Shown: positions 1 through 7,865, numbered from the stretch's first letter. The stretch: DNA of 9,133 bases from Tardiphaga sp. (GCA_014377915.1 JACMOT010000543.1:1-9133), one strand, 5' to 3'. The notes: a model not told the origin generated them from the sequence alone. Made by a program: numbers and translations.

Positions 1-1274
1 AGGTTCATGCCGGACGCCAGCTGCAGCGTGCCGCAGATGAAATCGCTGGCCGGGGTGGCCGCGAAGATCAGGCCTTTTTCGCGGACGGCCTCGCCGGGCG
101 GCAGCACGCCGGAGATCGCCGACGTCCCGGACTTGATCACCGAGCCCATCGCCTTCTCGACGATGTTGGACAGGCCGCCCTTCTTGTTGCCGGGCGAGGT
201 ATTGGCGCTGCGGTCGGCTTCGCCGTTCTGGAGATAACGATCGTACCAGTCCATCTCGCGGATCAGCGCATCGGCGACATCCTGGTTGACCGCGCGCGGC
301 GTCAGCAGATGGATCGCGTCGCGGACTTCCGTGACTTCGGAGAACATCACGGTGGCGCCGGCGCGCACCAGCAGGTCGGCGGCGAAGCCGACGGCGGGAT
401 TGGCGGTGACGCCGGAGAACGCATCGCTGCCGCCGCATTGCGTGCCGATCACCAGGTCGGCCGCCGGGCAGGTCTCGCGGCGGCGCAGGTTCAGCGCCCG
501 CAGCCGCTTGTCGGCCATGGCCACGATGCTGTCGACGATCTCGCCAAACCCGGTCAGGCTCTCGTCCTGCATGCGGATAATGTCGCTGTCATCGGCAGCG
601 GAAGCCATGCCTTCCGGCAGCAGCAGTTCCGGCTGCAGCTTCTCGCAGCCGAGCCCGACGATCATGACCTCGCCGCCGAAATTCGGATTTTTGGCGAGAT
701 TTTGCAGCGTGCGGATCGGCACCGCGGCGCCGGGCGCATTGATGGCGACGCCGCAGCCATAGGCATGGGTGATCGCCATCACATCATCGACATTCGGATA
801 GTTCGGCAGCAACTCGTCGCGGAGGATGGCATATTCCACCGTGCCAGCGACACATTGCACGGAGGTCGAGATCGCCAGGATGTTGCGGGTACCGACCGAG
901 CCGTCGGCGTTGCGATAGCCCTCGAACGTAAAACCTTCCAGCGGCTCAAGCGGATGCTGCGCACCGCGGGCGGCCGGCAGGTTGGTCAAGGAAGGGGCGT
1001 CCGGCATCAGCACCAGCGCTTCCTTGACCCAGCCACCCTTCGGGATCGCCGACACCGCATGGCCGATGGTTTCGCCGTAGCGCAGGATCGGCGCGCCGGC
1101 GGCGATATCACTGAGTGCGACCTTGTGGCCCTGCGGGATCTGCTCGACCAGCGTCAGGCCGCAGGCGAAGCGCGCGCCCGGCCGCAAGCCGCCGGAATTG
1201 GCGACGATCGCGACATTGTCGTCATCGCGCATCGCGATGTAGAGCGGCGCGGTGGCTAGGGTTTCCTGAAGCAT
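1..1274 (-). CDS. garD: Galactarate dehydratase, C-terminus cut by window edge
   Basis: This gene encodes a UxaA/GarD-family dehydratase that converts galactarate (mucate) to 5-keto-4-deoxy-glucarate in the cytoplasm (EC 4.2.1.42). Only the first 424 residues are inside the window; E. coli GarD is 523 residues, so roughly 100 C-terminal residues are missing at the left edge. Residues 1-95 form the small SAF-like N-terminal domain. Family motifs follow: [14 protein letters not shown] (118-131), [10 protein letters not shown] (172-181), [10 protein letters not shown] (207-216), [19 protein letters not shown] (278-296), [14 protein letters not shown] (362-375) and [11 protein letters not shown] (406-416). 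The cysteines C174, C210 and C280 lie in the conserved segments. The match to E. coli GarD runs nearly without gaps, which favours galactarate over altronate dehydratase, though altronate activity cannot be excluded from sequence. The start at 1274 has a good ribosome binding site, GGAGAG, 3 bases upstream of the ATG. The gene follows queF on the same strand but is separated from it by 256 bases and two hairpins, so it is probably transcribed on its own. Confidence 0.93.
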   Translation of the reverse strand, partial: MLQETLATAPLYIAMRDDDNVAIVANSGGLRPGARFACGLTLVEQIPQGHKVALSDIAAGAPILRYGETIGHAVSAIPKGGWVKEALVLMPDAPSLTNLPAARGAQHPLEPLEGFTFEGYRNADGSVGTRNILAISTSVQCVAGTVEYAILRDELLPNYPNVDDVMAITHAYGCGVAINAPGAAVPIRTLQNLAKNPNFGGEVMIVGLGCEKLQPELLLPEGMASAADDSDIIRMQDESLTGFGEIVDSIVAMADKRLRALNLRRRETCPAADLVIGTQCGGSDAFSGVTANPAVGFAADLLVRAGATVMFSEVTEVRDAIHLLTPRAVNQDVADALIREMDWYDRYLQNGEADRSANTSPGNKKGGLSNIVEKAMGSVIKSGTSAISGVLPPGEAVREKGLIFAATPASDFICGTLQLASGMN

Positions 1275-1384
1275 GATCTCTCCAAATTCTGTGTTTGGAT
1301 GGGCCGAGCTGGGCTTTGGAATGATTGTACGATGTTGGGTACCGTGAAGTCTCGCGCGAGTTAAGTGCAAAACTCATGGCTTGC

Positions 1385-1446
1385 GTTCCCGGACGCGGTG
1401 CACTGCGCCGCCACCTGGCGGCGTGGTGCGCCGCAGAGCCGGGGAC
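1385..1446. repeat. REP-type palindromic element, copy 1
   Basis: This is a long imperfect inverted repeat in the queF-garD gap. The outer arms GTTCCCGG (1385-1392) and CCGGGGAC (1439-1446) pair with one G-T wobble. The middle arms GCGGTGCAC (1395-1403) and GTGCGCCGC (1426-1434) pair with one wobble. The inner arms CGCCGCCA (1406-1413) and TGGCGGCG (1416-1423) pair perfectly around a CC centre. Its ends resemble those of the hairpin at 1472-1518, so the two look like a pair of related elements. They recall repeated intergenic palindromes of Bradyrhizobium and Rhodopseudomonas; that is recognition, not a search result. In transcripts from queF it could act as a stem-loop that protects the 3' end or limits read-through into garD. 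Confidence 0.72.
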
Positions 1447-1471
1447 GTCCCAACCGCCTGAGCTTGATACG

Positions 1472-1518
1472 GTCCCGGTTCTGCGCGGCAGCACTTCGTG
1501 CTGCGGCGCGCCCGGGAC
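1472..1518. repeat. REP-type palindromic element, copy 2
   Basis: This is a near-continuous hairpin 12 bases beyond the queF stop codon. The outer arms GTCCCGG (1472-1478) and CCGGGAC (1512-1518) are perfect, GCGC (1483-1486) can pair with GCGC (1506-1509), and GCAGCAC (1488-1494) pairs perfectly with GTGCTGC (1498-1504) around a TTC loop. It shares its GTCCCGG/CCGGGAC ends with the hairpin at 1385-1446. No T-tract follows on the minus strand, so it is not a canonical intrinsic terminator for queF, but its position just after the stop suggests it forms the end of that transcript or blocks 3' exonucleases. Confidence 0.75.
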
Positions 1519-1530
1519 AACAGGCCGTCG

Positions 1531-2043
1531 CTAGCCGCGCCCGCGATAGGGCGCGACGCCCTGTTCGGGGATCCACATGCCCTTCGGCAGCTTGCCGGTC
1601 TGCCAGAACACGTCGATCGGAATGCCGCCGCGCGGGTACCAGTAGCCGCCGATGCGCAGCCATTTCGGCTTGATCTCGGCGACGATGCGCTTGCCGATCG
1701 AGACGGTGCAATCCTCGTGAAAGGCGCCATGGTTGCGGAAGCTGGCAACGTAGAGTTTGAGCGATTTCGATTCCACCAGCCACTGGTCCGGCACGTAATC
1801 GATCACCAGATGGGCGAAATCCGGCTGTCCGGTGACCGGGCACAGCGAGGTGAATTCCGGCGCCGTGAAGCGCGCCAGGTAATTGGTGTCGGCCTGCGGA
1901 TTGGGCACCCGGTCGAGCCTGGCCTGTTCCGGCGTGAGCGGCCACACCACTTCATGGCCGAGCTGCAGGCCCGAGGGGTCGAGTTTGGCCGTGGGCTGGG
2001 CCATTTTGCTGGCTTTGGGCGTCTTGGTGGGGGATTTGGACAT
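1531..2043 (-). CDS. queF: NADPH-dependent 7-cyano-7-deazaguanine reductase (preQ0 reductase)
   Basis: QueF reduces the nitrile of preQ0 (7-cyano-7-deazaguanine) to the amine preQ1 with two NADPH, the last step before the base is inserted into tRNA on the way to queuosine. The 170-residue length fits the short, unimodular QueF type rather than the roughly 280-residue E. coli form. The catalytic cysteine is C68 in [13 protein letters not shown] and the catalytic aspartate is D75 in the same segment. The QueF signature for NADPH binding, ESKSLKLY, is at 91-98, followed by [12 protein letters not shown] (101-112), whose H109 and E110 belong to the substrate-binding region. The first 20 or so residues are polar, rich in Lys, Ser, Thr and Pro, and probably disordered. 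The chosen ATG has GGAGA 6 bases upstream; an internal ATG at codon 14 is an alternative. It is divergent from eno, and no other queuosine gene lies in the window. Confidence 0.97.
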   Translation of the reverse strand: MSKSPTKTPKASKMAQPTAKLDPSGLQLGHEVVWPLTPEQARLDRVPNPQADTNYLARFTAPEFTSLCPVTGQPDFAHLVIDYVPDQWLVESKSLKLYVASFRNHGAFHEDCTVSIGKRIVAEIKPKWLRIGGYWYPRGGIPIDVFWQTGKLPKGMWIPEQGVAPYRGRG

Positions 2044-2063
2044 CAGGGTCTCCGTTGGCGGGG

Positions 2064-2092
2064 TTATTAGCCAATCCGGTGGCTGCCGTCAC
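2064..2092 (-). promoter_or_regulatory. Candidate sigma-70 promoter for queF
   Basis: On the minus strand GTGACG (2092-2087) and TAATAA (2069-2064) are separated by 17 bases and fit -35 and -10 boxes. Transcription would then begin near 2057, leaving a leader of only about 14 bases that still includes the GGAGA ribosome binding site. The leader is too short for a preQ1 riboswitch. The assignment rests on the motifs alone. Confidence 0.4.
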
Positions 2093-2120
2093 CTTGCCTG
2101 GCCTTTGCCAGCCGGAAACC

Positions 2121-3455
<1,335 letters not shown>

Positions 3456-3465
3456 ACACCTACTC

Positions 3466-3490
3466 CGAACGCGTGATCATCACGCGTTCG
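3466..3490. repeat. Perfect 25-base palindrome downstream of eno
   Basis: CGAACGCGTGAT (3466-3477) and ATCACGCGTTCG (3479-3490) are exact inverted copies around a single C, starting 10 bases after the eno stop. No T-run follows. It may be a stem-loop in the eno 3' untranslated region, a copy of a dispersed palindrome family, or a site for a dimeric DNA-binding protein. The sequence cannot decide among these. A separate intrinsic terminator lies 41 bases further on. Confidence 0.7.
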
Positions 3491-3530
3491 CCACTCGACG
3501 ATCATCATCGACAGCTCTTGTCGCCGTAGC

Positions 3531-3567
3531 GCCTGCGAGTTCCCTCGGCGGAACTCGCGGGCGTTTT
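3531..3567 (+). terminator. Intrinsic terminator of eno
   Basis: GCGAGTTCC (3535-3543) pairs perfectly with GGAACTCGC (3550-3558) around a six-base loop. Flanking GCC (3531-3533) and GGC (3560-3562) extend the stem past a T/G mismatch. It is followed by TTTT (3564-3567). This is a good Rho-independent terminator for the plus strand, about 76 bases after the eno stop, and it separates eno from the next gene. Confidence 0.8.
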
Positions 3568-3600
3568 CGCGCGCACTTGTTCTGAACGAACCTTGGTCTC

Positions 3601-3630
3601 TTAACAAACACGTTACGGCCCCACGCTATC
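3601..3630 (+). promoter_or_regulatory. Weak candidate promoter of the RTX glycosidase gene
   Basis: TTAACA (3601-3606) and GCTATC (3625-3630) are 18 bases apart, downstream of the eno terminator and 25 bases before the start codon at 3656. The stretch is visibly more AT-rich than its surroundings. The boxes are weak and no operator was recognised. The ribosome binding site GGAGAG (3645-3650) is strong. Confidence 0.28.
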
Positions 3631-3655
3631 CATCACACCAAGATGGAGAGCATCG

Positions 3656-6600
3656 ATGGCTGGGATTTTTCAGGTCCAGGGTTTTGGCGCGCTGTCCGAA
3701 TACAACGGACAATTTTCGACCGCGAGCGCCGCGCAGTCGTTTCATACTCTCGCTTCGCTGGGCTCGAATTCGGTGGCGCTGACGGTGCGCATCTGGACCG
3801 ATAACAAGACCGGCAGCACCGTCATGGCCCACCCCGCCAAGACCGAGAGCGATGCCAGCCTGCTGAACGGTTTCGCCGCCGCGCACGCGGCGGGTCTTTC
3901 GGTGCTGTTCAAGCCGGGCATCACCGGCCTCGACAGCACGATTTCGAGCAGCCTGACCCCGGCCGATGTCAACGCCTTCTTCGCCTCCTACACCGCGGAG
4001 ATCGTGCATCTCGCCACGATCGCGCAGCAGGGCGGCGTCGAGACCTTCGCCATCGGCAACGAGATGGGCAAGCTCAGCGGCGCGCTCTATCTCGGCCAGT
4101 GGACCGACATGATTGCCCAGGTGCGCGCCGTCTATCATGGCGAGCTGACCTATGCCGCCGCGACCGACGAGGCCTCGCATGTCAGCTTCTGGAGCCAGCT
4201 CGACACGATCGGCGTCAACACCTATCCGCCGCTGACGGCCAGCACGACGCCGACCGTCGCCGACATGGTGCAGGCCTGGAACGAGGTTCCCACCAATACT
4301 TATTACGCCAACGTGTTCAACTATCTGTCGCCGGTCGACTTCCTGCATTCGCTGTCGGAGCGCTATGACAGGCCGGTGCTGATCACCGAGGTCGGCTACC
4401 GCAGCATCGACGGCTCGGCGATCAGGCCGGGCTCCGCCAGTGGCACCGTGATCGACACCGCCGAGCAGGCCGACGCCTTCAATGCGTTCTTCCAGGTCTG
4501 GACCGCCGAAGGCGGCAGCTGGATGAAGGGCGTCGAGCTGTGGCAGTGGGATCTCAACAACAAGTACAATGCCGCCGGTTACTCGGTGATGGGCAAGCCG
4601 GCCGAGGCCATCGTCTCGCAGTATTTTCACGGTGGCGGCGCGGTGCCCGATCTGGTCGTCGCCGGATCCTCGATCGCCGACAGCATCGATATCGGTCGCG
4701 GCAATGACACCATCCATGGCGGGCTCGGGGATGATGTGATCCGCGGCGGTGCCGGCAATGACAGCATCGTCGGCGGTCCCGATACCCTTGCCAGCCTCGT
4801 CACCACCACGCTGACCATCACCGGCTATGGCTCGGTGGTCGGCGGCGTCGGCGCTATCGCGCAGGTGCTGGTCAATGGCGTGGTGGTGTCCGGACTGATG
4901 CAATTCAAGCCGGCGACCGACCCATCCGGCTATCAGACTTTCACCGTTACTTTCAACAACCCCGCGCAGATCGACAGCGTCGCCATCGAGCTGACGAATT
5001 CGGTGTCCGGCCGCGCGCTGCACATCAAGGATTTCGAGATCAACGGCGTCGCTTTGACGCCGGCGCAGGCCACCAATGCCAGTTCGCCCGGCTCGTTCGA
5101 TCTTTATGTGCGCACCATCCATTTCAACACCACCGAGCACCAGGACTGGTTCGTGGGCGCGGCGAGCGACGATGACGTGATCACCGGCGGCGGCGGCAAC
5201 GATATCATCGATGGCGGTGCCGGCACCGATACCGCGGTGTTCTCCGGCAATGTCACCGACTACAATATCAGCTTCAATGGCCGCACGATGGTGGTCACCG
5301 ACCGGGTGTCCGGCCGCGACGGCAGCGACAGCATCACCAATGTCGAGTTGTTGAAGTTTGCCAATGCGCAGCTCGGCGCCGATCAGATCATTCCGGCAGT
5401 CAGCACGCCGGTGGCCGGCGATTTCTACCGCATTCAGTCGGTCGACGGCGCCGGCAACGTCACCGCTGAATCGGTCAACCATGCCGACGGCACCCGTGAT
5501 GTCTATACCACCACGGTCGTCGGCCAGGGTATCCAGGCCGGCGCCGTCGCCGCCCACAGCTACATCTCGCAGCATGTCAGCATCGATACCACCGGTCACA
5601 CCACGCTGATCGAGCGCTTCGCCGCGGACGGCGGCGTCGCCTTCCGTCAGGTCCTGAGCGGCGATGGTTCGGTCAACCAGTTCGAGTATGACGCCGGCGG
5701 GCACCTGACCCGTTTTTCGACCGCCCATCCCGATGGCTCGCTGCATCAGGCGACGTTCAATGCCACCTTCTATCAGACCAGCGAGATGACGCGTTACGCC
5801 GATGGATCGCGTGATATCACCGACTACCAATTGGTAGGCCGGGCCTATACGACCTTGCATACGCTGACCGATAGCACCGGCCACAGCATGCTGAGCGAAG
5901 GCTTTCGCGCCGACGGCTCGATGGTCATGCGGCAGACCGTGGACGCGGCCGGCGTTCGGCTGCTCGACCAATATGACAGCCACGGTCACCTGATCCAGCA
6001 GACATTGATGCAGCCCGATGGCGCCTACACCCAGTCAGCCTTTGCCGCCAACGGCGATCTCGCCAGCCTGACCGATCGCCATGCGGACGGTTCGCGCAGC
6101 ATCGATAGCTATGACATCACCGGCAAGGCCTACACCTCCGAGCATGTGGAGCGCGATGCCGCCGGCGTCACGGTGCTGCTGGAGGGGTTTCACGCCGACG
6201 GCACGCTGGCCGTGAAGCAGGTCATCGATGCCGGCGGCACCAGGACACTCGGCCAGTATGACGGCGCCGGCCATCTCAGCCAGCAGACGGTGATGCAGAA
6301 GGACGGCTCATTCGTGCAATCGACCTATGCGGCCGACGGCACCTTGACCAGCGATATCGCGCGTCACGTCGATGGCACGCGCGACGTCGACACATTCGGT
6401 ATCACCGGGCAGTCCTATTCGGCCCGCCATGACGATCTCAGCGCGACCGGAGCGCGGCTGTCGACGGTGTATGACAATATCGACGGCAGCCATACCATGA
6501 CCGCCTATGCGGCGGGCGTGACGCTGACGTCGACCGCGGCCAGGGACATCATGAACAGCGCCGGCGGCGACACGTTCGTGTTCAACACGATCGGCGGCCA

Positions 6601-6802
6601 CGACGTCATCAACCATTTCAGGGTCGGGGAGGGCGCCGCCCATGACACCATCGAGATCTCGACGTCGGTCGCGGTCGACCTGGCGCATCTTTCGGTGCAA
6701 GTGGTCGGGCACGACACGCTGATCGATTTCGGCCACGATGCCTCGATCACGCTGGTCGGCGTGGTGACCCCGCTGACGTCGCATGACGTATTGTTTGTCT
6801 GA
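3656..6802 (+). CDS. Secreted RTX protein with GH113-like glycosidase and CBM60-like domains
   Basis: The predicted 1048-residue protein looks like an extracellular glycan hydrolase exported by a type I system. Residues 1-325 resemble the TIM-barrel glycosidases of clan GH-A, closest by eye to GH113 (beta-mannanase-like). The likely acid/base is E136 in AIGNEMG, and the likely nucleophile is E245 in LITEVGYRSIDG; GVNTYPPL (186-193) and ELWQWD (294-299) are typical barrel motifs. RTX nonapeptides GRGNDTIHGG...GGAGNDSIVGG follow (347-374). A CBM60-like calcium-dependent carbohydrate-binding module covers about 382-468. A second RTX block is at 505-521, a beta-rich stretch at 524-572, four repeats of about 95 residues at 609-960, and a serralysin-type C-terminal secretion domain at 965-1048 ending in hydrophobic DVLFV. 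There is no N-terminal signal peptide, as expected for type I export. The substrate is not determined; a plant hemicellulose (mannan, xylan or galactan) or the cell's own exopolysaccharide are the candidates. No exporter gene is adjacent. Family assignments are by motif recognition. Confidence 0.85.
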   Translation: MAGIFQVQGFGALSEYNGQFSTASAAQSFHTLASLGSNSVALTVRIWTDNKTGSTVMAHPAKTESDASLLNGFAAAHAAGLSVLFKPGITGLDSTISSSLTPADVNAFFASYTAEIVHLATIAQQGGVETFAIGNEMGKLSGALYLGQWTDMIAQVRAVYHGELTYAAATDEASHVSFWSQLDTIGVNTYPPLTASTTPTVADMVQAWNEVPTNTYYANVFNYLSPVDFLHSLSERYDRPVLITEVGYRSIDGSAIRPGSASGTVIDTAEQADAFNAFFQVWTAEGGSWMKGVELWQWDLNNKYNAAGYSVMGKPAEAIVSQYFHGGGAVPDLVVAGSSIADSIDIGRGNDTIHGGLGDDVIRGGAGNDSIVGGPDTLASLVTTTLTITGYGSVVGGVGAIAQVLVNGVVVSGLMQFKPATDPSGYQTFTVTFNNPAQIDSVAIELTNSVSGRALHIKDFEINGVALTPAQATNASSPGSFDLYVRTIHFNTTEHQDWFVGAASDDDVITGGGGNDIIDGGAGTDTAVFSGNVTDYNISFNGRTMVVTDRVSGRDGSDSITNVELLKFANAQLGADQIIPAVSTPVAGDFYRIQSVDGAGNVTAESVNHADGTRDVYTTTVVGQGIQAGAVAAHSYISQHVSIDTTGHTTLIERFAADGGVAFRQVLSGDGSVNQFEYDAGGHLTRFSTAHPDGSLHQATFNATFYQTSEMTRYADGSRDITDYQLVGRAYTTLHTLTDSTGHSMLSEGFRADGSMVMRQTVDAAGVRLLDQYDSHGHLIQQTLMQPDGAYTQSAFAANGDLASLTDRHADGSRSIDSYDITGKAYTSEHVERDAAGVTVLLEGFHADGTLAVKQVIDAGGTRTLGQYDGAGHLSQQTVMQKDGSFVQSTYAADGTLTSDIARHVDGTRDVDTFGITGQSYSARHDDLSATGARLSTVYDNIDGSHTMTAYAAGVTLTSTAARDIMNSAGGDTFVFNTIGGHDVINHFRVGEGAAHDTIEISTSVAVDLAHLSVQVVGHDTLIDFGHDASITLVGVVTPLTSHDVLFV
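4694..5218 (+). other. RTX blocks flanking a CBM60-like module (within the glycosidase gene)
   Basis: Three calcium-binding nonapeptides of the type GGxGxDxIx (residues 347-374, bases 4694-4777) are followed by a beta-sandwich-like segment (residues 382-468, bases 4799-5059) and then a second short RTX block (residues 505-521, bases 5168-5218). The segment in between begins TTLTITGYGS and ends LHIKDFEINGVAL, which fits the pattern of CBM60 calcium-dependent xylan/galactan-binding modules, where a final strand reads roughly (L/I)xVxxIxVNG. RTX repeats bind Ca2+ outside the cell and drive folding after export. The CBM60 call is a pattern match and could be an unrelated beta-sandwich. Confidence 0.65.
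5480..6535 (+). repeat. Four diverged tandem repeats of about 95 residues
   Basis: Each unit opens with an (H/Y)xDG(T/S)R anchor, at residues 609, 714, 809 and 904. Unit lengths are 105, 95, 95 and a partial last unit of about 57. Units 2 and 3 align without gaps and are identical at about 48 of 95 positions by hand count. Shared elements after the anchor are (I/L)xGxxY, then EGFxADG, then QYDxxGHL, then QQTxMQxDG, then QSxxAAxG. Unit 1 carries a 10-residue insertion after VVGQG. Unit 4 keeps the anchor and GITGQSY, then runs through DGSHTMTAYAAGVTLTST into the C-terminal secretion domain. The pattern YDxxGxL recalls YD/Rhs repeats, but the period is much longer and no Rhs core or toxin end is present. 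I do not recognise a named family. Confidence 0.8.
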
Positions 6803-6850
6803 GCCGAACAGGCCGCGTGGCTGCGGCAGGATGGTCCCGGATCGCCCATG

Positions 6851-6877
6851 CATGACGCCGCCCGAAGGCGGCGCATG
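6851..6877. terminator. Hairpin between convergent genes, possible bidirectional terminator
   Basis: CGCCGCC (6856-6862) pairs perfectly with GGCGGCG (6867-6873) around a CGAA tetraloop, and flanking CATG (6851-6854 and 6874-6877) pairs after a single bulged A. It lies in the 116-base gap between the stop codons of the RTX glycosidase gene (plus) and the hydrolase gene (minus), where it could end both transcripts. No T-run follows on either strand, so the termination role is inferred from structure and position. Nothing else was seen in this gap. Confidence 0.5.
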
Positions 6878-6918
6878 GCAGGGTATCGGTGACGCGAGTG
6901 AGGCGGACTGGATCCGGT

Positions 6919-7623
6919 CTACTGCGCCGGCGCGGCGGAAACCTGGGCATTGGCCGGGCCGGCCAGCGTGGCCGGCTTCTTCGGTGCGCGGCGGCGAACG
7001 CCGCCGCCGGTGACGGCCAGCACGCGCGCAATGGTCTGGCGGTGCAGGCTGTCATCCTTGTCGATCGAGAAATGGTTGGTGGTGGCGTTCTCGTTGACGT
7101 TGGCGAGCTTGCCGGTGAAGCGCTTGTCGGCGGCGACGGCGGAGCCCCAGCCGGCCGGCACGTAATAGTTCACGATCTGCTTCACATTCGGCGGCACCGG
7201 ATCGGGGCTGACCGGATCGAAATTGACGATCAGCGCGACCGGCACGTTGCTCTCGTTCAGCCTGCGCGCGATCGAGATCGTGGCATCAGCGCCGGCGGAA
7301 TGACCCATCAGGATGATCGGCGCCTTGTCGCCGGAACGGTAGTTGACGATCATGTCATCGGCCAGGCTGCGCCAGGCGGTATGGTTGTGGACGGTGGAGG
7401 TGACGCCGACCGCCTCGATCTTGTAGGCCAGCTGGTCCATTCCGAGCGAGAACACGTTGAGGATGCCGCGCAGCAGATAGACGTGGCCCGGTCGCTTGCC
7501 GGCCGCAGCCTCCACTGGACTGGTACCCGCGAGCGCCGCGCCGAACAACGCGACCACCATCAGCAGGATGCCGGCAAACGACGTTCGCGACGGCCGCTTC
7601 GCATTCAAAAAAATCGACGACAT
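6919..7623 (-). CDS. Exported alpha/beta-hydrolase (lipase/esterase-like)
   Basis: From the preferred start this is a 234-residue protein. An N-terminal signal peptide has a positive region (NAKRPSR), a hydrophobic core (AGILLMVVALFGAALAG, about residues 17-33) and an AxA-type end (VEAAA), so the mature protein should be periplasmic or secreted. The alpha/beta-hydrolase nucleophile elbow GHSAG puts Ser at residue 109, preceded by the hydrophobic strand APIILM. The acid is likely D136 or D141 in NFDPVSPDP, and the histidine is likely H184 in TNHFSID, in the order Ser-Asp-His expected of the fold. The last 25 residues are rich in Ala, Pro, Arg and Lys and look disordered. The substrate is unknown; a lipase, esterase or thioesterase role is possible. 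An in-frame ATG at 7665 would add 14 residues. It converges on the RTX glycosidase gene and diverges from the next hydrolase gene. Confidence 0.85.
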   Translation of the reverse strand: MSSIFLNAKRPSRTSFAGILLMVVALFGAALAGTSPVEAAAGKRPGHVYLLRGILNVFSLGMDQLAYKIEAVGVTSTVHNHTAWRSLADDMIVNYRSGDKAPIILMGHSAGADATISIARRLNESNVPVALIVNFDPVSPDPVPPNVKQIVNYYVPAGWGSAVAADKRFTGKLANVNENATTNHFSIDKDDSLHRQTIARVLAVTGGGVRRRAPKKPATLAGPANAQVSAAPAQ

Positions 7624-7628
7624 CAGAA

Positions 7629-7635
7629 CCTTCTC
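7629..7635 (-). promoter_or_regulatory. Ribosome binding site that sets the start at 7623
   Basis: On the minus strand GAGAAGG is followed by five bases (TTCTG) and then the ATG at 7623. The alternative upstream ATG at 7665 has only AAAGGG with a four-base spacer, and using it would place 14 charged, polar residues before a well-formed signal peptide. The downstream start is therefore preferred. Confidence 0.6.
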
Positions 7636-7794
7636 TCTCGGTATTTCCGCGACATCTTCAGACATAAAGCCCTTTCGTCAATCATCCGCGCCATGGAATC
7701 CCCTTATTGTGATGGATGGAGCCACGAAACCGCCATGGTGTGACCCGAGGGCGACAAAAACTCCTGAAATCCCCATGGATTTGAGCCTGCCCGG

Positions 7795-7822
7795 TTGTGG
7801 CGGTCGGCGAATTTGCTATGAA
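7795..7822 (+). promoter_or_regulatory. Candidate extended -10 promoter of the membrane hydrolase gene
   Basis: TTGTGG (7795-7800) and TATGAA (7817-7822) are 16 bases apart, and TG one base upstream of the -10 makes an extended -10 motif. Transcription would begin near 7829, upstream of the ATG at 7866 but downstream of the earlier in-frame starts at 7797 and 7818, which supports the 7866 start. The rest of the 242-base divergent gap (7624-7865) shows no other convincing signal. Motif evidence only. Confidence 0.3.
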
Positions 7823-7865
7823 CCGGGATGCCCATTCGACGCTTGGACACGAGAGCTTACCGACC

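Noticed and set aside
309..1259. A 316-codon plus-strand open frame opposite garD
   Set aside because: The minus strand encodes a nearly gap-free match to galactarate dehydratase across the same bases. The plus-strand translation is rich in Arg, His, Asp and Ala and has no recognisable motif.
3626..5989. A 787-codon open frame on the minus strand opposite the RTX glycosidase gene
   Set aside because: It is a shadow frame kept open by high GC and by the Gly/Asp-rich RTX and repeat codons. Its translation is a low-complexity mix of Gly, Ala, Arg, Asp, His and Ile with no domain motif, while the plus strand has clear catalytic and RTX motifs.
5480..6535. Rhs/YD-repeat polymorphic toxin
   Set aside because: YDxxGHL motifs recall YD repeats, but there are too few, the period is about 95 residues, no Rhs core or variable toxin tip follows, and no immunity gene is present. 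The C-terminus is a type I secretion domain.
6889..7743. A 284-codon plus-strand open frame opposite the exported hydrolase
   Set aside because: The minus strand has a signal peptide, a GHSAG elbow and a strong ribosome binding site; the plus-strand frame has none of these and a composition typical of a shadow frame.
7767..7782. Small inverted repeat AAATCC-CCAT-GGATTT in the divergent gap
   Set aside because: Six-base arms are short and there is no second copy or promoter alignment to support an operator.
7797..7865. N-terminal extension of the membrane hydrolase from GTG at 7797 or ATG at 7818
   Set aside because: The stretch includes a TTA codon, which is very rare in this DNA, overlaps a candidate promoter with a predicted start of transcription near 7829, and lacks a good ribosome binding site. 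The conserved-looking RRHVF segment begins just after 7866.
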